Of a stretch of DNA of 64,000 nucleotides, positions 26,561-35,104 are shown piece after piece (the first letter of the stretch is position 1; each line of letters opens with the position of its first letter). The stretch comes from Nostoc calcicola FACHB-3891 (GTDB taxonomy: Bacteria > Cyanobacteriota > Cyanobacteriia > Cyanobacteriales > Nostocaceae), in contig NZ_JACJRQ010000009.1 of assembly GCF_014697355.1 (NCBI RefSeq), positions 1 through 64,000 of the forward strand, read 5' to 3'. The notes below the pieces were generated by a model. The model was not told the origin of the DNA, did no database searches, and saw only the letters and a program-made list of their open reading frames with translations. Made by a program: the position numbers and the translations under genes.

Positions 26561-29350
26561 ATGTCTGATTTTGATAGTGCTGTACCTAATCAGCCGTCAT
26601 TGTGTAGTTTGCCGCGTAGCTTGAGTTCTTGGGAGACTTGGGCCTTTGGTTTAACATCCCATCTTGGTTGGACATCAGTAGTGCCAGCTATTCATGCCGC
26701 TTTGGGAACACAAGCTATTTTTGTTTGGATTCCTGGTGTGATTGTTGGGATGTTACTGAATTATCAGATGAAACATTTAGGTAGAAATTTATTTGATGTA
26801 GCTGGCGGAACACCTAATTACACAACTAAACTGTGGCAGCATTACCCAATAATTGCCCGCTACGGGGCAATAGGATATCTTTTGGCTTGGCTTTCTTTCC
26901 TGTCAGTAAATGCTGTTGTGCTGACAGATATAATCAAAGTGAATCTTGAGGCATTAGGGATCAGCGTTCCAGAGGCAATTCTCAGGATTAGTTTTATATT
27001 ATTACCCTTTGTGGTTGCATTCAGTGGTACGCGTGCATTAAGTATTCTACATTTATTTTTTGCAATTCCTGCCTTTACCTTGCTATTTACTTTTTGTGTA
27101 CAAGGTCTGGGATTTTTAGCTTTTTCTAGTAATAGTCCTGGCTTTTTTCCGAATCATTGGTCATCTTTGAGCTTTATTGATTGGGCAAAATGGTTTTATT
27201 TTGTTAGCTATGTAACTTATAGTAGTGAAACAGCCTCATCCTTTGTTGCTGATAGCCGTGAGCCTAATAAAACTCTATGGTTTCTCGATATTGCTGCTTG
27301 GTTAATGTTACCAGTAATGGTTGGTGGTTCTTGGGTAATCATGCGTTTAGCAACAGTTCCAGATTTAGGTGATAACAGCTTTTTAAATTTTGTTGCAGCT
27401 TCTACACCATTTTGGGGAAATTTTGCTCCGGCGAGTGCTACTTTTTTACTAGCTGGTTCTTGTTTATTAGGTTCAGCAACGACTGTTTCTAACTGTCCCC
27501 GAATTATTTATCAGTTAGCTGTAGATAAACATCTTGCACCAGTTTTTTCTGTAGTCTCACCGCGTGGAGTCTTTGGCCCGTCTTTGGCTCTGAGCCTAAT
27601 TTTGGGATTGATTTATTTTCTTTGGGGTAATGTATCTCACATCATTGCAGCTACAAATGCAGCTTGGTTTATATCAATCATACTGATGCATTTAGGTTTA
27701 TGGCAACAACGAACTAAGTTCGATGTAGTGCTTCCACGGCTGACTTTGGGAGTATGTTTGTTAGAAATAGTAATTTTATTAACGGCAAGCTATGCTTGGG
27801 GGTGGCAAGATTTTTTAACTGGCTTATTAGTTCCGTTTGGTGTATTAGCAATTGATGTATTAGTGCGCCAGATTCGGATGCCAATTTTTCGTCCTAATTG
27901 GTGGTTAAAACTTTATCACTCACAGCGGAAGAAGCTATTTCAAGATTCGGTGATGTTACAAGTGAGCATCTTAATTCTTCTGCTGTGTAGTGCTGTTTTA
28001 GTCGGCTGTTTATTTGGATGGAATTGGAATAAAGCTGCAACAGTAAATTTTGAAAATTTAGTTGTGGTTTTGCTGATGACGGTAGCATTTGTAGGAGTAG
28101 CTATAGCTTGTTGGACAAGTTTACCTCAGGTAATGGCGATCGCAGAAGCACGAGAGGCGGCAGAACATCTTTTTCAGATTGCCCAAGATGGTATTGTTGT
28201 TACAGATGAACAAGGTATAATTTTGCAAGTAAATCCAGCAACTGAATTTTTTTTTGGTGTGAATCCACGTATGCTTTTGGGGCATCACCTCAATCAATGG
28301 TTGCCAGAACTTGCGGACTATCCCCAACAGTGGACAAGACGTAGCGAACACACTGTAATTTACAATTTTAAAATCAAAAATTTGGAAGTTTCTATCTCAG
28401 ATAGACCCCATCAGAACTTTCAAGAATATGTAGTTATTCTCCACGATATAACCAAGCGCAAACAAGCAGAAGAGATATTGCGACAATCACAAGCACAATT
28501 GCGGCAAGAGGCTACACAATTAGCTACTCAACTGGTGCAAAGTGAAAAAATGTCCAGTTTAGGACAGCTAGTAGCAGGAGTAGCACACGAAATTAACAAC
28601 CCAGTCAACTTTATTTATGGTAATCTTACACCAGCTAATGAATATATCCAAGATTTACTCAAACTGTTGCAACTTTATCAACAACATTATCCTAATCCAG
28701 TAGCAGAAATCCAAGACCAAGCAGAAGCAATTGACATTGATTTTTTACTCACAGATTTGCCACAATTGCTAACTTCGATGAAAGTTGGAGCCGAAAGAAT
28801 TAAAGAAATTGTCCTTTCTCTGCGAAATTTTTCTCGCTTGGATGAGGCACAGATGAAAGAGGTAGATATTCATCATGGTATCGATAGTACTTTAATGATA
28901 CTTGAGCATCGTCTTCAGGAGCAAGCTAATTGTCCAGGAATCAAAATAATTAAAGAATATGGCAATATTCCATTAGTAGAATGCTATGCTGGACAACTCA
29001 ATCAAGTATTTATGAACATATTAACAAATGCAATTGATGCTTTAGAAAAATCATGTCTGACTGGGCAAAATAATCCTCATCCTCAAATTCGGATTAAAAC
29101 AGAACTTATTAATACTAATCAGGTAATTATTTGCGTTGCTGATAATGGTTGTGGTATGTCAGAAACTGTACAAAAACAATTATTCGATCCTTTTTTTACT
29201 ACTAAACCCATTGGTAAAGGGACTGGATTAGGCTTATCAATTAGTTATCAAATTATTACAGAAAAACATCAAGGAAAATTGCGTTGTATTTCTTGTCTCA
29301 ATCAAGGAACAGAATTTGTAATTGAAATTCCCCTACGTCAGCCGTACTAA
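26561..29350 (+). CDS. Amino-acid-permease-like / PAS / histidine kinase fusion
   Basis: A 929-residue protein. Residues 20 to about 455 have some twelve membrane helices and the pattern of APC-superfamily amino acid permeases (early SSWETWAFGLTSHLGW). Two further helices lie near 470-490 and 500-525. A PAS domain (FQIAQDGIVVTDEQG) covers about 540-640. The kinase follows: H-box VAHEINNPVNF with phospho-accepting His676, N-box QVFMNILTNAIDAL near 815-828, G1 DNGCGM at 861 and G2 GTGLGL near 887. All ATP-site motifs are present. It probably senses a solute through a transporter-like module, as CbrA does with a different (sodium symporter) fold. No response regulator is adjacent. Confidence 0.87.
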   Translation: MSDFDSAVPNQPSLCSLPRSLSSWETWAFGLTSHLGWTSVVPAIHAALGTQAIFVWIPGVIVGMLLNYQMKHLGRNLFDVAGGTPNYTTKLWQHYPIIARYGAIGYLLAWLSFLSVNAVVLTDIIKVNLEALGISVPEAILRISFILLPFVVAFSGTRALSILHLFFAIPAFTLLFTFCVQGLGFLAFSSNSPGFFPNHWSSLSFIDWAKWFYFVSYVTYSSETASSFVADSREPNKTLWFLDIAAWLMLPVMVGGSWVIMRLATVPDLGDNSFLNFVAASTPFWGNFAPASATFLLAGSCLLGSATTVSNCPRIIYQLAVDKHLAPVFSVVSPRGVFGPSLALSLILGLIYFLWGNVSHIIAATNAAWFISIILMHLGLWQQRTKFDVVLPRLTLGVCLLEIVILLTASYAWGWQDFLTGLLVPFGVLAIDVLVRQIRMPIFRPNWWLKLYHSQRKKLFQDSVMLQVSILILLLCSAVLVGCLFGWNWNKAATVNFENLVVVLLMTVAFVGVAIACWTSLPQVMAIAEAREAAEHLFQIAQDGIVVTDEQGIILQVNPATEFFFGVNPRMLLGHHLNQWLPELADYPQQWTRRSEHTVIYNFKIKNLEVSISDRPHQNFQEYVVILHDITKRKQAEEILRQSQAQLRQEATQLATQLVQSEKMSSLGQLVAGVAHEINNPVNFIYGNLTPANEYIQDLLKLLQLYQQHYPNPVAEIQDQAEAIDIDFLLTDLPQLLTSMKVGAERIKEIVLSLRNFSRLDEAQMKEVDIHHGIDSTLMILEHRLQEQANCPGIKIIKEYGNIPLVECYAGQLNQVFMNILTNAIDALEKSCLTGQNNPHPQIRIKTELINTNQVIICVADNGCGMSETVQKQLFDPFFTTKPIGKGTGLGLSISYQIITEKHQGKLRCISCLNQGTEFVIEIPLRQPY

Positions 29351-29354
29351 ATAT

Positions 29355-29530
29355 AAAACATTGACATCCTCTCCCGCTACATCTGTCAGGATTAGCGGGA
29401 GATTGCCAATCCTCACGAATTGGGTTTCTGTTTCCTTTCCTTACGGGATTTTTGCAACAGCCCTTTAGACTTATGCCTCCACTGGTCTTACGTTCGCTCC
29501 ACAGACTGCAACAAACGATACAAATTACAC
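29355..29530 (-). mobile_element. Solo right end of an IS200/IS605 element with TnpB tail
   Basis: Read on the minus strand, this resembles the 3' terminus of cyanobacterial tnpB genes (GTGGAGCGAACGTAAGACC, then GAAACAGAAACCCAATTCG). It closes with a hairpin (TCTCCCGCTA … TAGCGGGAGA, 29370-29402) and GAGGATGTCA. In intact elements this segment also encodes the scaffold of the guide (omega) RNA, with the guide copied from the DNA just past the end. No tnpB body is attached, and the coding tail has stops. Confidence 0.6.
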
Positions 29531-29694
29531 AACAAAAGTGGCAACGCATACATAAGTTGAATGAATAGTATAAAAATACTATTTACTGACAAATAATTAC
29601 TTGTTGCTATAGATGATTTTTCAAACTAAATCTGAGCGTACAACCTTATTAATTATATTTCTAACCGAGTTTTTAATTAACAGCCCAAATCAAT

Positions 29695-30297
29695 ATGATT
29701 CAGATATTCTCTAGCTTTGATAATATTCGGAATTTACAAGCAAGCGATTTCGAGTGGATAGAGTCAATGGCTCAAGCCGAAACCCATCAACCTGGGACAG
29801 TTTTAATAAAAGCAGGTAAATTTTCTCCTTTCATCTATCTCTGTTTAAGTGGCAATCTTACAGCCACTTCTACCCAAGCAGATGACAGCAAGCAGCAATT
29901 AATGGAGATATCGGCTGGCGAACTGATTGGCGAAACTTCCTTACTAGACGATCGCCCAAATTTATACTCGGTTACAGTTACTAAAACTGCCCAATTACTA
30001 ACCATACCCAAACATAATATCGAACACCGTTTGCAAAGCGATCGCGATTTTGCGGCTAGTTTCTACCATTTATTATCGATTAACCTGTCAGAACGGTTGC
30101 GGAAATTAACTAATTTGATGGGCAAACAGAACATCAGAGAAGGAGAACCATTACGAAAAGTTCTGGTTGTATTTGCGGTTCTTAACGACAGCGATATCTC
30201 TTGGATGGTAGCTAATGGCAGAGCCGAAAAAGCAGCATTGAATACTGTTTTAATTCAACAAAATCGAGAATTATTTTGTCTCCGCGATCGGGTATGA
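29695..30297 (+). CDS. Cyclic-nucleotide-binding-domain protein, probably truncated
   Basis: Residues about 15-125 are a CRP-like cNMP-binding beta-roll (GTVLIKAGKFSPFIYLCLSG; GELIGETSLLDDRPNLYSVT). After a helical part, LNDSDISWMVANGRAEK … NTVLIQQNRE looks like the start of a second such domain. The frame then ends at LCLRDRV, exactly before a GGAAGTC heptamer array. In relatives I recall, this second domain is whole, so the gene seems cut at the repeat. There is no DNA-binding domain. Confidence 0.7.
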   Translation: MIQIFSSFDNIRNLQASDFEWIESMAQAETHQPGTVLIKAGKFSPFIYLCLSGNLTATSTQADDSKQQLMEISAGELIGETSLLDDRPNLYSVTVTKTAQLLTIPKHNIEHRLQSDRDFAASFYHLLSINLSERLRKLTNLMGKQNIREGEPLRKVLVVFAVLNDSDISWMVANGRAEKAALNTVLIQQNRELFCLRDRV

Positions 30298-30301
30298 TGG
30301 T

Positions 30302-30330
30302 TGAAGTCGGAAGTCGGAAGTCGGAAGTTA
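30302..30330. repeat. GGAAGTC heptamer array
   Basis: Tandem AAGTCGG/GGAAGTC units follow the cNMP gene stop. The inverse units (ACTTCCG) lie at 30430-30465, giving a potential large hairpin around 30300-30465. Confidence 0.7.
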
Positions 30331-30371
30331 AGAATAAAGAAAGATAAACAACATTCCGTAAGTTTAAGGAA

Positions 30372-30389
30372 GCGGCTTCCCAAAGCCGC
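30372..30389 (+). terminator. Hairpin, possible terminator after the cNMP gene
   Basis: GCGGCTT and AAGCCGC form a perfect 7-bp stem with a 4-base loop. The U-run after it is weak, so termination is uncertain. Confidence 0.35.
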
Positions 30390-30511
30390 AAGTTTTGTGG
30401 TGGGATCGCGCATCCTCATTAAAAAACTGTACTTCCGACTTCCAACTTCCGACTTTCGACTTCTTTAAGCGGGTGTAAGTATGGATAAAGACATTAGTAT
30501 TACTGACCAAA

Positions 30512-30540
30512 ACAAGTCGCAAGTCGCAAGTCGCAAGTGA
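30512..30540. repeat. CAAGTCG heptamer array
   Basis: Tandem CAAGTCG units. The complementary CGACTTG units appear at 30660-30694, inside the 5' part of the next frame, and at 31118-31156, after it. Confidence 0.7.
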
Positions 30541-30544
30541 AGAA

Positions 30545-30660
30545 AGGTACAAGCCCCTAACTTTAGTTATGGAAAAGAAAGAAAAAATTGTTTTGAGGCA
30601 CTCATGCTGTGAAAACAAGATGTCTTTATTCCAAGCCCCTACCTTTAGGTATGGGGTACT
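30545..30660. repeat. Paired IS605-type subterminal hairpins
   Basis: CAAGCCCCTAACTTTAGTTATGG (from 30549) recurs as CAAGCCCCTACCTTTAGGTATGG (from 30637). The second forms a stem CCCCTACC/GGTATGGGG with a one-base bulge. Such imperfect hairpins are the recognition ends of IS200/IS605 elements, so these may be relics or REP-like derivatives. Confidence 0.45.
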
Positions 30661-31075
30661 ACTTGCGACTTGCGACTTGTCACTTGCGACTTGGGGTGAC
30701 AGGACTAAAGCGTTTGCGGTCAGAATCATCAAGGCTTGTAGCTTTCTTGATGAAAAACCGGGAGTTTGTCGTACCCTTTCTAAACAACTGTTACGTTCTG
30801 GTATCAGTATTGGTGCTAATACACACGAGTCTCGTTCGGCTCAGTCTGATAAAGACTTTCTGCATAAAATGGAAATAGCACTCAAGGAAGCACGCGAAAC
30901 TGAGTACTGGTTAGAAATTTTAATTGAATCTGAAGTTGTTGAAAAAAATAAATTTGATTCGTTGCTTTTTGAAACTAAGGAGATAGTGAGGATACTTATT
31001 GCTTCTACTCGCAAAATTAAGAATAGATTAAATGAGAATAAATTTTCCAAGTTGGATGCCACAGAGCGTAACTAA
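30620..31075 (+). CDS. Four-helix-bundle protein (23S rRNA intervening-sequence/Avd-like family)
   Basis: From about residue 30 of this frame it matches the family: AFAVRIIKACSFLDEKPGV, then LLRSGISIGANTHESRSAQS and EARETEYWLEIL. Relatives are encoded in 23S rRNA intervening sequences or, as Avd, in diversity-generating retroelements. Here neither rRNA nor reverse transcriptase is nearby. The N-terminal residues come from CGACTTG heptamers and a hairpin repeat, so the native start seems overwritten. I give the ATG at 30620, but an ATG at 30569 is also in frame. Heptamer arrays lie on both sides. Confidence 0.7.
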   Translation: MSLFQAPTFRYGVLLATCDLSLATWGDRTKAFAVRIIKACSFLDEKPGVCRTLSKQLLRSGISIGANTHESRSAQSDKDFLHKMEIALKEARETEYWLEILIESEVVEKNKFDSLLFETKEIVRILIASTRKIKNRLNENKFSKLDATERN

Positions 31076-31114
31076 AACCTGAGTTATTTAACTCAAAAGT
31101 CAGTTCCTCATCAC

Positions 31115-31158
31115 TACTTGCGACCTGCGACTTGCGACTTGCGACTTGCGACTTCTTT
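31115..31158. repeat. GACTTGC heptamer array after the four-helix-bundle gene
   Basis: About five CGACTTG units with slight changes. It ends a few bases before the next gene. Confidence 0.7.
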
Positions 31159-31167
31159 AATAATTTT

Positions 31168-31812
31168 ATGGTCATACCTCACCGTCCCCCGATTCTGAAA
31201 CCGTCAGAGACTTACACCTTCCGTAGATACTTTGATTTAAGATTCGCTCCATCTGACATCCTGCGCGAATTAGATGCTAGCTTAACCAAAGCGAATATAA
31301 ATTTTGCAGTTAGTAATTATGAAATCACTCGTTTGGCTGATTTAAAACAGCGATTAGAAGAAGCAATTACTCGTGTCAGCCTCACTAGTGAAGCAGCAAG
31401 AAGAGAAGTTTTGATTGCTCCTATACTGTTGGAAGTGGCGCATATTACCCAAGCAATAATTAATATTGAATATCCAATTGAAGTGAATCAATTCTTGCGG
31501 GGAGATTTGGATTATTACTTACAGTCTCAACATCAAATACTAGTTGTGGAAGCAAAACAAGCAGATTTAACAAGAGGATTTACACAACTAGCTGTGGAAT
31601 TAATTGCTATAGATTCTTGGATAGAATCGGATGAATCGATATTATACGGTGCAGTGACAACAGGAGATATTTGGCAGTTTGGTAGTTTCCATCGAGGTAG
31701 TCGTCTTGTAACTCAAGATTTAATGCTGTATCGCATCCCAACTGATTTACAGGAATTAATGCAGATTTTAGTCTCAATTCTCAAACCGTCAAATTCTGTA
31801 GGAAATGTATAA
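31168..31812 (+). CDS. Conserved protein with PD-(D/E)XK nuclease-like core
   Basis: The 214 residues start at MVIPHRPPILKPSETYTF (the ATG upstream at 31132 lies in the heptamer array). The middle holds a D … ExK arrangement (RGDLDYYLQSQHQILVVEAKQ) typical of PD-(D/E)XK nucleases and type I restriction R-subunit N-terminal regions, and a helix follows (LTRGFTQLAVELIAI). It is common in cyanobacteria without a known role. It is followed 6 bp later by the integrase remnant. Confidence 0.6.
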   Translation: MVIPHRPPILKPSETYTFRRYFDLRFAPSDILRELDASLTKANINFAVSNYEITRLADLKQRLEEAITRVSLTSEAARREVLIAPILLEVAHITQAIINIEYPIEVNQFLRGDLDYYLQSQHQILVVEAKQADLTRGFTQLAVELIAIDSWIESDESILYGAVTTGDIWQFGSFHRGSRLVTQDLMLYRIPTDLQELMQILVSILKPSNSVGNV

Positions 31813-31818
31813 ATTAAC

Positions 31819-32847
31819 ATGAGAGAAAATGCAAATTGTTTACCACCGATAAAACTGATTTCGCTGGAAGATAAAGTATTACCATTAGTTGCTCAAAAAT
31901 ATACAAGTAAATCAGCAAAAATAGCTGTAGCTACAGATATCCGGTGGATGAAAGTGCTGGAATTTTTACGCAGCAACAATCTCGCACCCAACAGCCGCAA
32001 GCTCTACCAACGCGAACTAAAGCGGTTCTTAGGATGGACGCAACTGCACTATCATGAGCTACGCCCACGTCACTTTGGATTGTACAAATAATATCTCAGG
32101 GATGAAGTAAAAACGGATGCACAAAAGCCGCTTTCAAAAAGTAGCATCAATGCGGGAGTTGGTGCACTTAAAAGCTTTTTTAAATGGATGTGTTACACGT
32201 ATCCAGATATAATTACTACCAATCCGACGCAGGGGATAAAACTAGAAAAAGTACCATTGCCACCAGCCCAAAGCCTAACCGCAGAACAGATGGAAAGAGT
32301 GTGGACAGCTTTGGAACTACTGGGAGAAACAAAACTTAGGGATACAGCACTAGTACACATTCTCAGCCACAGGTTGAGGGCAGGGGAAATCGTGGAGTTA
32401 AATGTCGGGTCATTTGATGGCAAGCTACTATTTTTGCCAGATACTAAGACTAATGAACCTCGCTTAGTACCGCTAAAGAAAGAAAGTCGAGAAGTACTGC
32501 AAGAGTATTTGCGCTCGCGCCAATAAGAAGGTGAAGAACTAAATAGCCTTACCCCTTTGATGATTTCACACCATACTTCATATAAGGGCGAACGCTTGAG
32601 TTATCACGGCATTTACTTTGCTGTGGAAAAAATCGGTGAACTAGCCGCGATTGTTGATTTACATCCTCACCAATTTCGGCATACCTACGCCACGGAGTTA
32701 TTGCTGCTGGGAGTTGACCCCAGCCATGCACGAAAATTAACTGGACATCAAAGTGAGAAAGCATTTCGGCGGTATACACTCCGTAGTGAACAAGAAGCGG
32801 CGATCGCTGCTTATTATCGTGCCATAGGCGAGGAAGAATCGGAGTAA
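31819..32847 (+). pseudogene. Tyrosine recombinase/integrase broken by two in-frame TAA codons
   Basis: Three consecutive pieces in one frame make a complete integrase. They are an N-terminal SAM-like domain (31819-32088), a middle piece through the catalytic Arg and beta-strand Lys (SHRLRAGEI; PDTKTNEPRLVPL), and a C-terminal piece with HPHQFRHT, TGHQ and the tyrosine in RRYTL. Stops TAA at 32089 and 32524 interrupt it without any frameshift. Each could be a single change from CAA or GAA. The catalytic residues are all still there, so decay seems recent. It sits next to the right direct repeat of the island and is the probable integrase of the integrated element. Confidence 0.8.
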
Positions 32848-32850
32848 CCC

Positions 32851-32988
32851 ATACCCAAACCACTCGATCCGAAGTGTCAACTGTGTGCTAAATTGCCAAC
32901 ATCAAAAGCAAAGGTGTTGCATGGTCCACAAGGCGATGACTGCTGGAATCCGAAGGTTTGTCACGGGCATTTGGACGAAGAGCTATAA
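32851..32988 (+). pseudogene. Cysteine-rich zinc-ribbon-like gene remnant after the integrase
   Basis: In the integrase frame, three bases after its stop, the sequence reads PKPLDPKCQLCAKLP … DDCWNPKVCHGH, a four-cysteine/histidine pattern. I recall such proteins downstream of integrases in Nostoc. The expected ATG has become ATA (32851), and a stop follows after 45 codons, so it is a remnant. Confidence 0.45.
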
Positions 32989-33173
32989 ATTCCTGTAGTT
33001 CTGCGATCGCATTACTATGTGCCTCTTCAGATGGGAATACCGTCGCTGTCACTTCCAGTGCCGGGGGGAGTATTGCAGTTTGTAGATGCTGGTTTATCAT
33101 TTGTATGCTCTTACACTTTTACACCCAACCGTATTTTCTCGTAATCTTTTTCAAAAATCAAATAGGATTCCTA
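32989..33173. other. Spacer between integrase remnants and the right direct repeat
   Basis: No supported gene. A 70-residue minus-strand frame (33100-32888) overlaps the zinc-ribbon remnant, and I could not assign it. The direct repeat begins abruptly at 33174. Confidence 0.3.
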
Positions 33174-33590
33174 TATCAGTTCGAGGCAGATCCAATTTTA
33201 CTTAATGCTATTGTTAGGCAGATGGTTACTCTCATTCCAAGTGATATAGAAGTACTTGCAGGTCTGGAACTTGGTGGCATTTCAATAGTTACACTATTAT
33301 CGCAATACTCTGGTTTACCTACTGCTTTCGTGAGAAAAGAGGCGAAAAAATATGGAACTTCCCGATTAGCGGAAGGTGTACATATTAATAATCGGAAAGT
33401 GCTGATTGTAGAAGATGTAGTCACTTCTGGCGGTCAAATCTTCGTCTCAGCTCATCAACTTCGTCAACTTGGTGCTGAAATTGATTACGCACTCTGCATT
33501 ATCGATCGCCAGGAAGGTGCTGTTGATAAACTCTTAGCTGAAGGGATCGCACTGCTTTCTCTGCTCAAGCGTCGTGACTTTCCTACCTAA
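33174..33590 (+). pseudogene. pyrE: 5'-truncated pyrE copy
   Basis: The frame from YQFEADPILLNAIV to the stop repeats the last 139 residues of the pyrE at 21116. The first 45 codons are missing, and foreign sequence runs into it. The PRPP motif VLIVEDVVTSGGQ is intact. Differences from the full copy include TEI to VHI and AI to FV. An open frame from 32958 reads through into it but is not a plausible enzyme. Confidence 0.85.
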
Positions 33591-33731
33591 AAATCGCTAA
33601 TTCTTATTCAATGCCAAAATATGTCAGAAATTGCTGATTTGTCTGCATCTCAACTCATATCACTATACCGCGCTCGCCAGTTGTCACCAGTTGAAGCAAC
33701 CAAAGCCGCCCTAGAAGCGATCGACGCTTAC
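33174..33731. repeat. Right 558-bp direct repeat bounding the accessory island
   Basis: The partner of 21251-21804. It contains a 4-bp length difference just before the amidase ATG. After 33731 the native amidase continues. Confidence 0.9.
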
Positions 33732-35081
33732 AATAGCTCAGTTAATGCCTTTGCGATCGTCGATGAAAAGACCGCCCTTGCCGAAGCCCACGCTTCAGAA
33801 GCGCGTTGGCTAAATGGAAATCCGTTGGGCTTGGTGGATGGTATACCCTTTACTGCCAAAGATTTGCTGTTAACCAAGGGTTTGCCAACGCGCCGAGGAA
33901 GTAAAGCGATTATCACCAATCAACCTTGGGAAGAAGATGCACCTGCGGTAGCTCGTTTTCGGGAACAGGGAGCAGTACTACTCGGAAAAACCACAACTTC
34001 AGAATTTGGCTGGAAGGGTGTCACCGATAGTCCTCTTACTGGCATTACCCGCAATCCTTGGAATACAGAACTAACTCCCGGAGGTAGTAGCGGCGGGGCC
34101 GCGGTGGCTGCTGCATTAGGGATGGGTACACTTCATCTCGGTACAGATGGCGGTGGCTCATCAAGAACACCGGCGGCGTTAACAGGGGTGTTTGGTTTCA
34201 AACCCACTTTTGGACGCGTAGCTGGTTATCCATCAGCCCATACTGGAACTTTATTTCATATTGGCGTTCTTGTTCGCACTGTTACCGATGCAGCAGTGAC
34301 GTTAAATGTTATTGCCCATCCTGATGTCCGTGATTGGTATGCTTTACCAGATGAGCAACAAGACTATACTTTGGATTTAAATCGGGGTGTAGCTGGATTG
34401 CGGATTGCTTACAGTCCGAACTTTGGATACGCCGATGTCGATTCCGAAGTAGCGGCCTTAGTTAGAGCCGCAGTCGAAGTTTTTGCCAAACTCGGTGCTG
34501 TTGTTGAGCAAGTCGATCCTGGTTTTGCCAATCCCCGCAGTATTTTCCAAACCTTCTGGCAAGCGGGTGCAGCCAAGCTACTGCGTGGCTTTAGTCCAGA
34601 ACAACGAGCTGTCATTGAAGAAGGATTACAGGCTAGTGCTAAAGAAGGCGATCGCCTCACTCTATCAGAATACATCAGCGCTCAGGATGCTCGTGAAGCT
34701 TTAGGAAGACATCTGCAACGCTTTCACCAAAACTACGATTTGCTAATTACTCCCACCTTACCTATAGTTGCTTTTCCCGTGGGACAAAACAGACCCCAGT
34801 CATATATTGACAATCCGCAGCGAGATTGGTCGCCTTTTTCTTATCCTTTTAATTTGACACAACAACCCGCTGCTTCTGTACCTTGTGGCTTCACCAAAAA
34901 CGGTCTACCTGTAGGTATACAAATTGTCGCAGCTAAATACAGAGATTTACTAGTATTGCAAGCAGCTAAAGCCTATGAAACCGTATCTCCTTTCGTTATG
35001 CCTGTAACTTTTTTTAAGGCTATTCAAGAGGGAGTAGGGAACCCATGCCTAAAGACCTTATCATTACCAACATCTTTATAA
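33621..35081 (+). CDS. Amidase-signature family hydrolase
   Basis: The 486 residues have the Ser-cis-Ser-Lys machinery: lysine in FTAKDLLLTKG (near 77), the glycine/serine-rich GGSSGGAAVAAALG (near 155), and GTDGGGSSRTPAAL with the nucleophile (near 180). The frame is complete. Members cleave amides in nitrogen scavenging or modify amidated tRNA; as it lacks GatB/GatC neighbours, it is likely a free amidase. It was probably once directly downstream of the complete pyrE at 21116, from which the island now separates it. Confidence 0.88.
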   Translation: MSEIADLSASQLISLYRARQLSPVEATKAALEAIDAYNSSVNAFAIVDEKTALAEAHASEARWLNGNPLGLVDGIPFTAKDLLLTKGLPTRRGSKAIITNQPWEEDAPAVARFREQGAVLLGKTTTSEFGWKGVTDSPLTGITRNPWNTELTPGGSSGGAAVAAALGMGTLHLGTDGGGSSRTPAALTGVFGFKPTFGRVAGYPSAHTGTLFHIGVLVRTVTDAAVTLNVIAHPDVRDWYALPDEQQDYTLDLNRGVAGLRIAYSPNFGYADVDSEVAALVRAAVEVFAKLGAVVEQVDPGFANPRSIFQTFWQAGAAKLLRGFSPEQRAVIEEGLQASAKEGDRLTLSEYISAQDAREALGRHLQRFHQNYDLLITPTLPIVAFPVGQNRPQSYIDNPQRDWSPFSYPFNLTQQPAASVPCGFTKNGLPVGIQIVAAKYRDLLVLQAAKAYETVSPFVMPVTFFKAIQEGVGNPCLKTLSLPTSL

Positions 35082-35104
35082 ATCTTCCGCTTCGTTGCCA
35101 TCCC

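Noticed and set aside
30569-31075. Diversity-generating retroelement around the Avd-like gene
   Set aside because: No reverse transcriptase, template/variable repeat pair or C-type lectin target is present in the window.
30302-31158. CRISPR array
   Set aside because: Units are 7-bp direct tandem repeats with no unique spacers and no cas genes nearby.
32888-33100. 70-residue minus-strand frame next to the right direct repeat
   Set aside because: It overlaps the zinc-ribbon remnant on the other strand, has no clear ribosome site, and I recognise no family.
32958-33590. Complete gene joining foreign 5' sequence to pyrE
   Set aside because: The upstream part lacks PyrE sequence and ends where the direct repeat starts. 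It is read-through into a truncated copy.
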